Assembly (NCBI GenBank): GCA_028280065.1
Contig: JANQMN010000148.1
Span: forward strand, 1-60,187
Length of the DNA stretch: 60,187 bases
Reading direction: 5' to 3'
Origin: Hahella sp.
Lineage (GTDB): Bacteria; Pseudomonadota; Gammaproteobacteria; Pseudomonadales; Oleiphilaceae
Position numbers and translations under genes: made by a program. The notes beneath the pieces are model-generated. The model was not told the DNA's origin. It was given only the letters and a program-made list of their open reading frames with translations, and made no database searches. Each line of letters begins with the position of its first letter. Position 1 is the first letter of the stretch. Of this stretch, positions 45,118-53,979 are shown one piece after another.

Positions 45118-47301
45118 ATGCAGAAAAATGAGCCACCTCATCCGGCGCAAAAGTATTTGAATGTTCGCGCTAAAAACCTTGCTTTTTTTAAACGAGTCTA
45201 TCCTGGGATTTACGATTACTTCAATGGATATGAGATGCAGCACAGCAAGGTGGATATCCTTCCGGACGCCGGTGAAATTGATATTTTAGTGGATAATTGC
45301 CATGTTTATAGAGGAGCAAGTGGCGACTATGCCAAACGTGAAGTAGCCACTTTTCTTTCGGCTTTTGACTATGGGGTGAAGATCAAATCAATTGGACCGT
45401 TAGAAAAAGATACCTATAAAAATCCACGTTTTTTTGCGCGTTCAATAGCGAGTGTGTATCACGAGTATTACCGCCAGGAACGTGTATTTAGTGGTTATGA
45501 GTTGAGCAACTTTTTCCCTCTCATGGTATTTATGGGGGTAGGCCTTGGTAAGCACATAGATATTGTCCGCCAAATTCGTGATATCCGGCACGCGCTGCTA
45601 TTTGAAACAGATATGGACCGCTTCGCAGCAAGCCTATACGCAGTCGACTGGCAGGAAATTATTCAACCTTTTTTCCAGGATGGAAGAAGGTCGTTCAATT
45701 TCATATTGTTGCCGGGCGGGGTGGATGAAGACCAGATGCAGGCTGGCTTATGGAATCAGTTAATTAAGTACTGTCCAATCTTTCCGGTCACCTGCATGTT
45801 CTATAACCACTCTGGGCATCCGGTATATGATCGTATCATCGACAAAGTAAACTCAGATCTATATGTGCATCTGTTTTCTTTCGGTAATTTTGATGACGAA
45901 CTGAATCAGCTCAATAATGCACTTCATAATTTTAGATCCGATATTAAGCTGTTCTTCCGGCCGCCACAAAATTTGAAAAGTATACCAATCTGTGTCGTGG
46001 GATCTGGTCCCAGTCTTGATAAGCGGATTGAGGAACTGCGTCAGCTTAGCAAACATGCCATCGTCATTTCATGTGGATCTGCGCTTGCCGCACTTCATAA
46101 GCACGGCGTTGTGCCGGATTTGCAGATTGAGCTTGAGTCAGATTACACGACGTACGCTTTGCATTGCCAGTTAGATGACCCGGAATATTTGAAGTCCATA
46201 AAACTCTTGGGGGCCGCGCAACTCAACCCGCTTTTATTTGAAATTTTTGGTGAAAGTAGACTGTTTTTCAAAGATGATGGGCCTCTTGCACATTGGTTCG
46301 CCAATCCCAACGTTTCAATACCCAATGCAACTCCAACCTGCACTAACGCCGCGTTGGCATTGGCTTCGCTGATTGGATCTAAGCAGGTTTACCTGTTTGG
46401 CCTCGATTATGGTTTTCCCGATCTTACGTCGCATCACGCCACTGGAACCGTCTATTACAAAGAAAACCTAAAAAAGCACTCTGAAATCAACGAACAGGAT
46501 GTCATCTATGTACCTGCGGCTGCAGGTGGCACAGTGGCAACCACCACTTTTCTGTATACCGCGAAAAGGAGAACGGAGAACCTGTTACAGGCTATGGCCG
46601 GTGTTCAGGTTTTTAACTGTTCAGACGGAGCCAGTCTGGATAAAACTACGTGGCTGGCTAGTGCCGATGAACAGCAGGCCAGCCTGGATGTTCCTGAGTT
46701 AGCGAAGAAGGAGTTTATTGAAGCGATCTTCGCGGTCACTCATTCTCCATTGCCACGACCAAAAACCGAGTTAATAAAGAAGCAGGTAATCGTTCAGCTA
46801 ACGGCTTTTACTGAAAGTCTAAAGAAACTGGCAAATGAAGCGCCTGCTACACTAGCAGGATATACGGATCTGTGTTCAAGAGTTGGCCAAGCATTGCAGG
46901 TACTGGAGCAGCAGAATAAAGGGCTATACTACTTTACTCGGGGAAGCATCTGGCATTTTCTATTGGCTGGTTACACCCACGTGTTCAGTATGAACTCTAC
47001 CAGTGAACAGGCCGAATACCTTGATTACTGGACGGGGATATTCGTTTCCTTTTTAACCGGTCTCACTGGGAAGACTAAAGGTGTTACAGAAAAGCAGAAA
47101 TCGATATACGATGACGATATGGTATCCCGCCCCATTTTCTGGACCACAGATGCAGATTCTGAAGATATTGCTCAGGTTGAATGGACTTATACCGGTGTAA
47201 GAGTTGAGGAAGGTCGTCTCGTTATGGAACTGAGCGAGTGGCAATTTGAAGGCTATGGATTTGATGGCGAGAAGTACGTTCGATATGAAGACTTGCCTTG
47301 A
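45118..47301 (+). CDS. Maf/DUF115-type flagellin glycosyltransferase
   Basis: 727 residues of the motility-accessory-factor family (DUF115, 6-hydroxymethylpterin pyrophosphokinase MptE-like core). The central DUF115 block is clear: IPICVVGSGPSLDKRIEEL, HAIVISCGSALAALHKHGV, PDLQIELESDYTTY, then TCTNAALALASLIGSKQVYL and FGLDYGFPD. Maf proteins transfer activated pseudaminic or legionaminic acid to Ser/Thr of flagellin in the cytoplasm before export. Its place between flagellin and pseBC fits this exactly. It has no membrane segment. Confidence 0.9.
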   Translation: MQKNEPPHPAQKYLNVRAKNLAFFKRVYPGIYDYFNGYEMQHSKVDILPDAGEIDILVDNCHVYRGASGDYAKREVATFLSAFDYGVKIKSIGPLEKDTYKNPRFFARSIASVYHEYYRQERVFSGYELSNFFPLMVFMGVGLGKHIDIVRQIRDIRHALLFETDMDRFAASLYAVDWQEIIQPFFQDGRRSFNFILLPGGVDEDQMQAGLWNQLIKYCPIFPVTCMFYNHSGHPVYDRIIDKVNSDLYVHLFSFGNFDDELNQLNNALHNFRSDIKLFFRPPQNLKSIPICVVGSGPSLDKRIEELRQLSKHAIVISCGSALAALHKHGVVPDLQIELESDYTTYALHCQLDDPEYLKSIKLLGAAQLNPLLFEIFGESRLFFKDDGPLAHWFANPNVSIPNATPTCTNAALALASLIGSKQVYLFGLDYGFPDLTSHHATGTVYYKENLKKHSEINEQDVIYVPAAAGGTVATTTFLYTAKRRTENLLQAMAGVQVFNCSDGASLDKTTWLASADEQQASLDVPELAKKEFIEAIFAVTHSPLPRPKTELIKKQVIVQLTAFTESLKKLANEAPATLAGYTDLCSRVGQALQVLEQQNKGLYYFTRGSIWHFLLAGYTHVFSMNSTSEQAEYLDYWTGIFVSFLTGLTGKTKGVTEKQKSIYDDDMVSRPIFWTTDADSEDIAQVEWTYTGVRVEEGRLVMELSEWQFEGYGFDGEKYVRYEDLP

Positions 47302-47371
47302 TCAGTGTGTAGTGTTTACTGAAATAAAGTCAGACCGAGCTGTTTGGCCGGCAAGTTAGGGGAGAAAATGT

Positions 47372-48370
47372 TTGTTTGATGGTAAATCAATTTTGGTGAC
47401 CGGCGGTACGGGATCTTTTGGTCGAAAGTTTGTTGATACATTACTTAATAGATTCAATCCTGCGCGTGTGGTTGTCTATTCTCGTGATGAACTCAAGCAG
47501 TATGAAATGGAGCATGATCTTAAAGACAGCAGAATGCGTTTCTTTATTGGTGATGTCCGAGACAAGGAACGACTGATTGTTGCGATGAAAGGAGTGGATT
47601 TAGTAGTACATGCCGCAGCGCTGAAGCAGGTACCCGCCGCAGAATATAATCCAATGGAGTGTATCAAGACCAATATCCTCGGTGGTCAAAATGTTATTGA
47701 GGCCTCGATACAGTGTGAAGTCAGCAAGGTCATTGCGTTGTCTACTGATAAGGCTGCCAACCCGATCAATCTCTATGGCGCTACCAAACTCGCCGCCGAC
47801 AAACTGTTTGTAGCAGGAAACAATCTTGCCGGCGCAAGAGGTACCCGATTTGCAGTAGTCAGATACGGTAATGTCACCGGCTCAAGAGGTTCAGTTCTTG
47901 AGCTTTTTGCCCGGTTGAAAGCTTCTGGAAAGCGTATTTATCCGGTGACGGATAAACGCATGACCCGCTTCTGGATAACCCTAGATCAGGGAGTGGACTT
48001 TGTCCTTAGGAGTTTTTCTCTTATGCAGGGCGGTGAGATTTTTGTACCCAAGATTCCTTCAGTCAAAATCGCCGACATTGTTACCGCCATCGACCCGCAT
48101 GGGGAGGTGGAATTTGTCGGTATCAGACCGGGAGAGAAATTACACGAAGTGATGTGCCCGGAAGAAAGTTCCAGGGACACCATCGCATTTAATGACTATT
48201 TTGTCATCACCCCTTCCATTAAGTTTTTTGATTCTCAAATTGAATATCGCCAAAGCCTGGATGGAGAAAAAGGTGCATTGGTTGATGACGGTTTTGAGTA
48301 TAGTTCCGAGACCAATGATACCTTTCTGACTCCTGAGCAAATCAGGGAATCGAGTCATCTGGTGCTCTAA
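47372..48370 (+). CDS. pseB: UDP-N-acetylglucosamine 4,6-dehydratase (inverting)
   Basis: 332 residues, short-chain dehydrogenase fold. First step of CMP-pseudaminic acid synthesis: UDP-GlcNAc to UDP-2-acetamido-2,6-dideoxy-beta-L-arabino-4-hexulose. NADP site GGTGSFGRKF, catalytic STDKAANPINLYGATK (Asp-Lys and Tyr-x3-Lys) and VRYGNVTGSRGSV are visible. There is no usable ATG: the one at 47368 meets a stop after three codons. TTG at 47372, with AGGGGAG about eight bases upstream, gives the standard start FDGKSILVTGG. The next gene starts directly after its stop. Confidence 0.95.
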   Translation: MFDGKSILVTGGTGSFGRKFVDTLLNRFNPARVVVYSRDELKQYEMEHDLKDSRMRFFIGDVRDKERLIVAMKGVDLVVHAAALKQVPAAEYNPMECIKTNILGGQNVIEASIQCEVSKVIALSTDKAANPINLYGATKLAADKLFVAGNNLAGARGTRFAVVRYGNVTGSRGSVLELFARLKASGKRIYPVTDKRMTRFWITLDQGVDFVLRSFSLMQGGEIFVPKIPSVKIADIVTAIDPHGEVEFVGIRPGEKLHEVMCPEESSRDTIAFNDYFVITPSIKFFDSQIEYRQSLDGEKGALVDDGFEYSSETNDTFLTPEQIRESSHLVL

Positions 48371-49525
48371 ATGATTTATTATGGTCGCCAGAGCATCAAT
48401 CAAGACGATATCGATGCAGTCGTCTCCGTCCTAAAATCGCCAATGATTACCCAAGGCGAAATGACTGCCCGTTTCGAGCAAGCCATTTGTGAGTATGCAG
48501 GTGCGAAATACGCAGTTGCCTGTAGTCATGGAACTGCCGCCTTGCACTTGGCTTGCCTTTCGCTTGGAGTGGGTGAAGGTGATATCGTCTGGACTGTGCC
48601 AAACACCTTCGTTGCCTCCGCCAACTGCGCTTTGTACTGCGGTGCTTCAATAGACTTCGTTGATATCGATGCATCGACCTTCAATATCTCGATCGTATTG
48701 CTGGAGAAAAAGCTTGTTGATGCTGAAAAGCAGGGTCGGTTGCCAAAAGTATTAATTCCCGTGCATTTTGCCGGCAGTCCTTGCGCTATGGACGAGATAG
48801 GCCGTTTGGCACACCAATACGGATTTAGAATTATTGAGGATGCCTCCCATGCACTTGGGGCATCATTTAATGATAGAAAGATTGGAGCCTGTGAATTTTC
48901 CGATGTTGTCACTTTCAGCTTTCATCCGGTAAAAAGTATAACCACAGGTGAAGGAGGTATGCTGGTTGCTAATGATAAATCCATAGCCGATAAAGCAAGG
49001 CTGCTGGCGAATCATGGGATTACCCGTAATCCTGAATTGATGTCCAAAGAAAATCCGGAACCCTGGTATTATGAGCAGATAGCGCTGGGATATAACTACC
49101 GTATGACTGACTTTCAGGCGGCTTTGGGGCTTAGTCAGGTTAAGAGATTGGATGCATTTATAGAGCAAAGGACCGCAATCGCTGAGATGTATCGGCAGCA
49201 GCTTCGGGGTCTCCCGCTAACTTTTCAGCAAGTTCAACTGAGTGTGAAATCTTCCTGGCATTTGTTTGTTGTTTTACTTAACACATATGATCCTGGGAAA
49301 AAGGCTTATTTGTTTGAGCTTGCCAGATCTTCCGGCTTCTCTCTGAATTGCCATTATAGGCCGGTATATCTGCACCAACATTATTGTAGTGATGGCTTTT
49401 CAGCAGGATACTGTCCCAACTCAGAAGGTTATTTCGAACGCGTATTATCTTTGCCAATATTTAGTGAACTTGACTCGGATTTAGTTAACAAGTTATGCGC
49501 TGTCTTTCGGTCAGTATTTGATTAA
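48371..49525 (+). CDS. pseC: UDP-4-amino-4,6-dideoxy-N-acetyl-beta-L-altrosamine transaminase
   Basis: 384 residues, DegT/DnrJ/EryC1/StrS PLP aminotransferase, second step of the pseudaminic acid pathway. The PLP lysine is in FSFHPVKSITTGEGGML; ACSHGTAALHLACLSLGVG and IIEDASHALGA are typical blocks; NYRMTDFQAALGLSQ is the C-terminal family motif. MIYYGRQSINQDDIDAVV is a usual PseC start. It is fused head to tail with pseB (stop TAA then ATG) and is the last rightward gene before the AT-rich cassette. Confidence 0.95.
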   Translation: MIYYGRQSINQDDIDAVVSVLKSPMITQGEMTARFEQAICEYAGAKYAVACSHGTAALHLACLSLGVGEGDIVWTVPNTFVASANCALYCGASIDFVDIDASTFNISIVLLEKKLVDAEKQGRLPKVLIPVHFAGSPCAMDEIGRLAHQYGFRIIEDASHALGASFNDRKIGACEFSDVVTFSFHPVKSITTGEGGMLVANDKSIADKARLLANHGITRNPELMSKENPEPWYYEQIALGYNYRMTDFQAALGLSQVKRLDAFIEQRTAIAEMYRQQLRGLPLTFQQVQLSVKSSWHLFVVLLNTYDPGKKAYLFELARSSGFSLNCHYRPVYLHQHYCSDGFSAGYCPNSEGYFERVLSLPIFSELDSDLVNKLCAVFRSVFD

Positions 49526-49931
49526 ACTTTAGGGTTATTCTGACAATTTCTTTTTTTGGACAACAAGACGTATAGTGTTTAGCTGATGCTTCGTGGCTTT
49601 AGTTTAGGTGTTTTTCTTTGCTAGATGATGCTAATTTGGGGGAAATTGCATTGTCTATCTCTAAATGATCTTTTTCTGTAGGCTTTCTCACCTCCACTAT
49701 ACAATTAGTAGCTACTAGGTTTTTAACGCCTATCAGAGGGTAGTTTTAGTTTAATAGGACATCCTTCATCGGCGAAGGAAAATGCTGGGGATAGAGTATA
49801 GTAAACTTTTAGATATCCAATTGGTTATGTTGATTTTTTGCTAATTAATTATCCTCCCTTTTTAGTTCTGTAAGGTGTGAATATGTTAATTTATACTTGT
49901 AGTTATAGTTAGACAAATTTATATTAAGTAA
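49526..49931. other. 406-bp AT-rich interval at the left edge of the cassette
   Basis: Lies between the convergent pseC and FkbM-like genes. Base composition falls sharply compared with the sequence to the left. A 12-bp palindrome TAGTAGCTACTA occurs around 49706 and a T7 run near 49551. No reading frame, transposase remnant or terminal repeat was recognised. Confidence 0.5.
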
Positions 49932-51287
49932 CTACTCTAAGCTGAATATTTTTACTTGACTATTTTTGTTTTTAACTAGTGTTATCATTTCCTGAGCGTA
50001 AACTTCTGAAGCAATTAGAACTACCTGGTCGTTTGAGAAGGTGTAATCTGAAATTCCTTTAACAGATTTACCTTGCAAATGTAAATCTAAGTTGTCTGCT
50101 TTTTGATCTATTATGTCATCTATAATAAAACTATGTTTTTCTAATTCTAAAAACAAAGTATTTCCTAGTTCACCCGCTCCGTATATTGCTACTTTATCAA
50201 TGTTGTTCCTTAATAATTGAATAATTAGATCTTTTATTTTGTTTAAAATTATTAGAGAATTATTATCTGGACATGCTTTTTGTAAAAACCTTCCTCCTGG
50301 GAAAAACTCTTGGATATTTTCCTCAAAAGATTTGATGTAGCTATTATAATCATATTCGCCATCGGTCACATCCAGAGCAAGTTGATCTAGAGCGAATTGT
50401 GTATCGATCACATTATCGAGTTGTTCTCTGTACAAAAGTAATATCTCTGCCGAATAATCGTGAACGTCGAACAATGAAGCAAGTAATGCTAATTTGATAA
50501 GTTTAATTTCTGGTAGGTTGCTAAATAAATGCATTGTAGTTGGATTGCATACATCTAAAAAATAAACTGCATCGCCCTGATACGGGCATCCTTTTTTTGT
50601 TTGCGCCGGGATATTCACCACAAATTCAGAAGGTAAAGCGGCTCTAGAGTATTTCCTTACACTCAAATCAGATAGTATAAAATTGTTAATTTTCATGAAC
50701 TTATCGGTATTATAAAAAGAGTGTTCTGTATCTTTTCCGGAGCCATAGAAGTTGACTTCTAATTCAAAACATAAGATCTTCAATTCTTCTATTGCATCCT
50801 TAGTAGAAAGGAGTGTGTGGTAGTCATCGCTGTCAATATCAATCTTTATAGTGTCTATCGTATCGAGGTGACTTTCTTTAATTAAGTCGGGTATAACTAA
50901 GGGCTTTCCATTATATATATCTAATTCTGACCATCGATTTGATTTTAATTTGTCATCATCTTGACTATCAAAAATTAGTTTACTGGCCGCTGATACACTG
51001 AGTCTTTCCCAAGGGTTATTTTCTGTGTAAACTGTGATGCTTTCTTTATCGTTGTATAGCCGACCGATTTTTGCCAATAAATATTTTACAGAAGCTCTTT
51101 TTTCTGATCTTATTAGTCTTTGAATTTCGCTTTTAACAATGTCTACGCCTAATGCTTGAATATCCTCGCCTAGAATCTGCCATCTTGGATGCAGGCCATG
51201 GCTGCAACCAATATCAATAAGGCATAACGCATTGGTACTATTTAATAGCTTGCTGCACACATACTTTGCGAACCTATTTTCTGACAT
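49932..51287 (-). CDS. FkbM-like methyltransferase fused to a Rossmann domain
   Basis: 451 residues. The N-terminal part looks like a SAM-dependent methyltransferase: motif I LCLIDIGCSHGLHP (22-35), then an FkbM-type acidic strand TIKIDIDSDDYHTLL (146-160) and LCFELEVNFYG. The C-terminal 90 residues (363-451) form a Rossmann-like unit beginning DKVAIYGAGELGNTLFLEL followed by a short acidic strand (IIDQKAD) and ending in a VVLIAS strand. The middle region (about 255-350) is unrecognised. Coding sequence is AT-rich: one sampled 60-bp line (50041-50100) holds 19 G/C. It is leftward in an otherwise rightward sugar operon. Predicted to O-methylate or otherwise modify a sugar; the assignment is inference from fold. 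Confidence 0.7.
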   Translation of the reverse strand: MSENRFAKYVCSKLLNSTNALCLIDIGCSHGLHPRWQILGEDIQALGVDIVKSEIQRLIRSEKRASVKYLLAKIGRLYNDKESITVYTENNPWERLSVSAASKLIFDSQDDDKLKSNRWSELDIYNGKPLVIPDLIKESHLDTIDTIKIDIDSDDYHTLLSTKDAIEELKILCFELEVNFYGSGKDTEHSFYNTDKFMKINNFILSDLSVRKYSRAALPSEFVVNIPAQTKKGCPYQGDAVYFLDVCNPTTMHLFSNLPEIKLIKLALLASLFDVHDYSAEILLLYREQLDNVIDTQFALDQLALDVTDGEYDYNSYIKSFEENIQEFFPGGRFLQKACPDNNSLIILNKIKDLIIQLLRNNIDKVAIYGAGELGNTLFLELEKHSFIIDDIIDQKADNLDLHLQGKSVKGISDYTFSNDQVVLIASEVYAQEMITLVKNKNSQVKIFSLE

Positions 51288-51410
51288 TTTTATCCTAATA
51301 TATTATAGTTTTTATATGTAAAATTTTTATAAAGTGTAATCGTTCAATAAGATAGGCAAATAATATTTTGACGTTATTATATAAAACAGTCTTGTATTAG
51401 TTAGATTGCT

Positions 51411-52607
51411 CTAATTATTATGATAAAACTCTTTTATAAGAGCTATCTCTGTATTTTTATTTACCAAACTCTTTATGTTATCCCTCATTTCCTCTCCATG
51501 AGAGAAAGAGCATATTACGACTAACGTGGGATTCATTCTAGAAATATTTCTGTAATGTTCGATCGTTATGTTGTCAATCTTTGTGCCTATTTTTTGATTA
51601 TCTCCATCTAAGATTTCTATTACATTTATTCCTAGTTTCTGTAATTCTTTGTAAAGAACAAAGCCAATCCCTTCAATGCCGTAAATAGTGACCCGTTTAG
51701 TTGAGTGCTCGCTAAGACGCTCTAAGAAAAAATTAACAGAATTTTCGATAAATCCAATATTAGTTGCTCTATTACCAATTAAGGAGGAGGGTGTGGTTTT
51801 CCATGGTTTGTACGTAGTACTATTGATATTAGAAAGATAGAAAAGATGGTCTAGGAATTGGCATTCTTCAGGAATATTCATAGCCGAATAGCTAAGTGGA
51901 TAGTTGAGAAGATTGAAAAAACTGCTAAACTTTAAATTATTCATTAGACACCTATTTTTAAACCATTTGATTCCATCTTCCCAGCTGAATTCTACTAGTT
52001 TTTTTTCCTTACTAGTGTTGCTATCACTGCTACTAACTAACCTAAACTTTTTTTTGCTTTCTCCTTGTATAAAAACTATTTCATCCAAATTTGTATTAAG
52101 GTCAATACTAAAAATATTAAAGACTTCGTCGTTTAATTCCAGATAACCATTAAAGTTGGCGTCTTGAACCATAAAGGCTTTTCTTGATTTAAGTTCTACA
52201 ATTGAAACTACATGCGTTAATGAATCTTTAGGGGAGCCAAAATTATAGGTTGTTGAATCTAAACCAAATAGTTTGTATACCTGTGATAGGTATTTGTTTG
52301 TACCACCACAAGTAGTACCAATTATATCCCTATCATACAATTCGGTGCTTAATAAGACATCGTTCAAATGAACTTGCCAAACCGGTAGTTTGAGCTCTTT
52401 TTGTGTTTTAATGTTAGCTATACGTGTAGTTCTATAAACCCACTCCCTGATAAGGTTTAACGTTAACAACTCAGCGCCTGAACTGTAAGCTTTCTCTAGA
52501 CCTGGCTGTTCATGAATAATTCTACTCTTTAACTTGTCCTTTTTTTTATTCCAAGGGTCCACAAAAGGTTGTCTCCAGTTATGGTTTATGGGTGCATAAT
52601 CCAACAT
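51411..52607 (-). CDS. transglutaminase-like protein fused to a Rossmann domain
   Basis: 398 residues. Residues 95-150 fit the transglutaminase-like (papain-fold) triad: Cys100 in GTTCGGTNKYLSQVYKLFGL, His132 in LTHVVSIVEL and Asp149 in FMVQDANFNGYLEL, in the order and spacing of that superfamily. The C-terminal 95 residues (304-398) begin RVTIYGIEGIGFVLYKEL and resemble the Rossmann unit of the neighbouring methyltransferase. There is no signal peptide, so it acts in the cytoplasm. A transferase or amidase role in building the glycan is inference; it could also be a protease-like acyltransferase. AT-rich like its neighbours and leftward. Confidence 0.65.
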   Translation of the reverse strand: MLDYAPINHNWRQPFVDPWNKKKDKLKSRIIHEQPGLEKAYSSGAELLTLNLIREWVYRTTRIANIKTQKELKLPVWQVHLNDVLLSTELYDRDIIGTTCGGTNKYLSQVYKLFGLDSTTYNFGSPKDSLTHVVSIVELKSRKAFMVQDANFNGYLELNDEVFNIFSIDLNTNLDEIVFIQGESKKKFRLVSSSDSNTSKEKKLVEFSWEDGIKWFKNRCLMNNLKFSSFFNLLNYPLSYSAMNIPEECQFLDHLFYLSNINSTTYKPWKTTPSSLIGNRATNIGFIENSVNFFLERLSEHSTKRVTIYGIEGIGFVLYKELQKLGINVIEILDGDNQKIGTKIDNITIEHYRNISRMNPTLVVICSFSHGEEMRDNIKSLVNKNTEIALIKEFYHNN

Positions 52608-52704
52608 TTTTGGTATTCTATTATATTTTTGTTCATATTTGTGCGACGGCGATGGTTAGAAATCATACTATCAGAGTATGAAAGGTTTAACTGCGGGAGG
52701 ATTC

Positions 52705-53163
52705 TCAGACGACTGTTGTAATTGGGCCGTTATTCAAAGAGGAGGAGTCACTTGACGATGGTTCTGTCACAGAAACAATCTTTAAGTCACACTTTACACC
52801 TCTCTGGCCAGTAAGCGGGTAGTTACAGTCAATTAAGACATCATCTTCGCCAATATTTTTTATGGAGCCCCTTCTTATTTTTCCGTTTAGTTTTGTTGAT
52901 AAGATCATCCCTTCCTTTAATGGACTTTCGCTTTTGATCTTGTTCTTTGGTGCTCTGATCAAAAGAGAGTCATCGTAAAATTCTTCCTTAATTTCAAATG
53001 GAAAGCGTGTTCGGTAGCCAACGGATTTGCTAACAATCTTTTCACGTATGGAAAGGGGAACTTGATCAGGAAACCTGGCTAATATTTCAAATTCTCCAAA
53101 TGACATTAGTCGATTAAATAGTCTGATACGATATCTAACTAAATTACCATTGGAGACATTCAT
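52705..53163 (-). CDS. degenerate SlyD/FKBP-like protein
   Basis: 152 residues. The C-terminal half, LKEGMILSTKLNGKIRR, DDVLIDCNYPLTGQRGVKC and DLKIVSVTE, resembles the insert-in-flap and final strand of SlyD/FkpB prolyl isomerases (compare the family pattern VDGNHPLAGQ-L-F). The N-terminal half aligns weakly (LVRYRIRL, GYRTRFPFEIKEEFYDD, LLIRAPKN), but the usual FKBP GxG and active-site aromatic residues are not seen. It may have lost isomerase activity and act as a binding or chaperone domain. It is AT-rich and the first gene of the leftward cassette; the 97-bp gap to the next gene is small enough for an operon. Confidence 0.6.
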   Translation of the reverse strand: MNVSNGNLVRYRIRLFNRLMSFGEFEILARFPDQVPLSIREKIVSKSVGYRTRFPFEIKEEFYDDSLLIRAPKNKIKSESPLKEGMILSTKLNGKIRRGSIKNIGEDDVLIDCNYPLTGQRGVKCDLKIVSVTEPSSSDSSSLNNGPITTVV

Positions 53164-53283
53164 ACACGGGTTTCCTTTTCGATTTTCTAAAATATGAATC
53201 TAGACTTGTATCTTAAATTTAGAACTTTAGCAATTTCGTGCTATCTATAAAGACTGAGGGCCAGTTTCGTGAAAGAGGAATAT

Positions 53284-53979
53284 ATGCCACCACCGTTTAT
53301 ACTTGCAACAATACCCAGATCAGGAACTCATTGGTTATCCAATATGTTGATTTCGCTTGGTTTAAAAGGAGTCTCGAGATCTAAGCCTGATCTTTCGTAT
53401 GATGAATTAGCCAGTCAAACTAAAGATCAATGCCGAAGATTAAAAAGTCGAGAGTTCTATTTTGATCACATAAGGTATAGTTGGGTAGACGAGATTTTAG
53501 AAGAGATTGATATCAAGGTCCTACTCCTTTATCGAGATCCGAGGGATAATATCATTTCGCAATATTATTACTCAAAGAATAGGCTTGAATGTCTTAGTGG
53601 AAGTTTTGAAGACTCATTTGAAACTATCCAAAAAGAGGCGCTAGTTCATTACAATAAAATTGCTTTGCCTTGGCTTTCACACGGTAACTTACTGCGACTA
53701 AAATATGAAGATCTGGTTACTAATACTGGGGAGTGTTTAAGTAAAATAGCTAATTTTTTAGATATTACTCCTTCAGATAAAATGTTAACTAATGCGATTC
53801 AGCAGTACTGTTTTAAGAAGCTCAGCGATGGTCGCCTCCCTGGCCAGGAGGACCGGCATCACCATTATCGAAAAGGAATTGTCGGCGACTGGAGAAACTA
53901 CTTTTCTGAAACTATCACTGCTAGATACAAAGAAGTTTTTGGCAGTGTCCATGAACAATTGGGTTACGATTTCAAGTGA
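53284..53979 (+). CDS. PAPS-dependent sulfotransferase
   Basis: About 231 residues. The 5'-phosphosulfate loop is PRSGTHWLSNML, the 3'-phosphate motif LLLYRDPRDNIISQYYY, and the C-terminal YRKGIVGDWRNYF is the conserved KxG-x2-GDWKN signature of sulfotransferases. It transfers sulfate from PAPS to a hydroxyl or amine of a sugar or small molecule in the cytoplasm. ATG at 53284 has AGAGGA upstream; a GTG at 53269 with GAGGG before it is also possible. It resumes the rightward direction after the cassette, and its stop overlaps pseF (GTGA). Confidence 0.85.
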   Translation: MPPPFILATIPRSGTHWLSNMLISLGLKGVSRSKPDLSYDELASQTKDQCRRLKSREFYFDHIRYSWVDEILEEIDIKVLLLYRDPRDNIISQYYYSKNRLECLSGSFEDSFETIQKEALVHYNKIALPWLSHGNLLRLKYEDLVTNTGECLSKIANFLDITPSDKMLTNAIQQYCFKKLSDGRLPGQEDRHHHYRKGIVGDWRNYFSETITARYKEVFGSVHEQLGYDFK

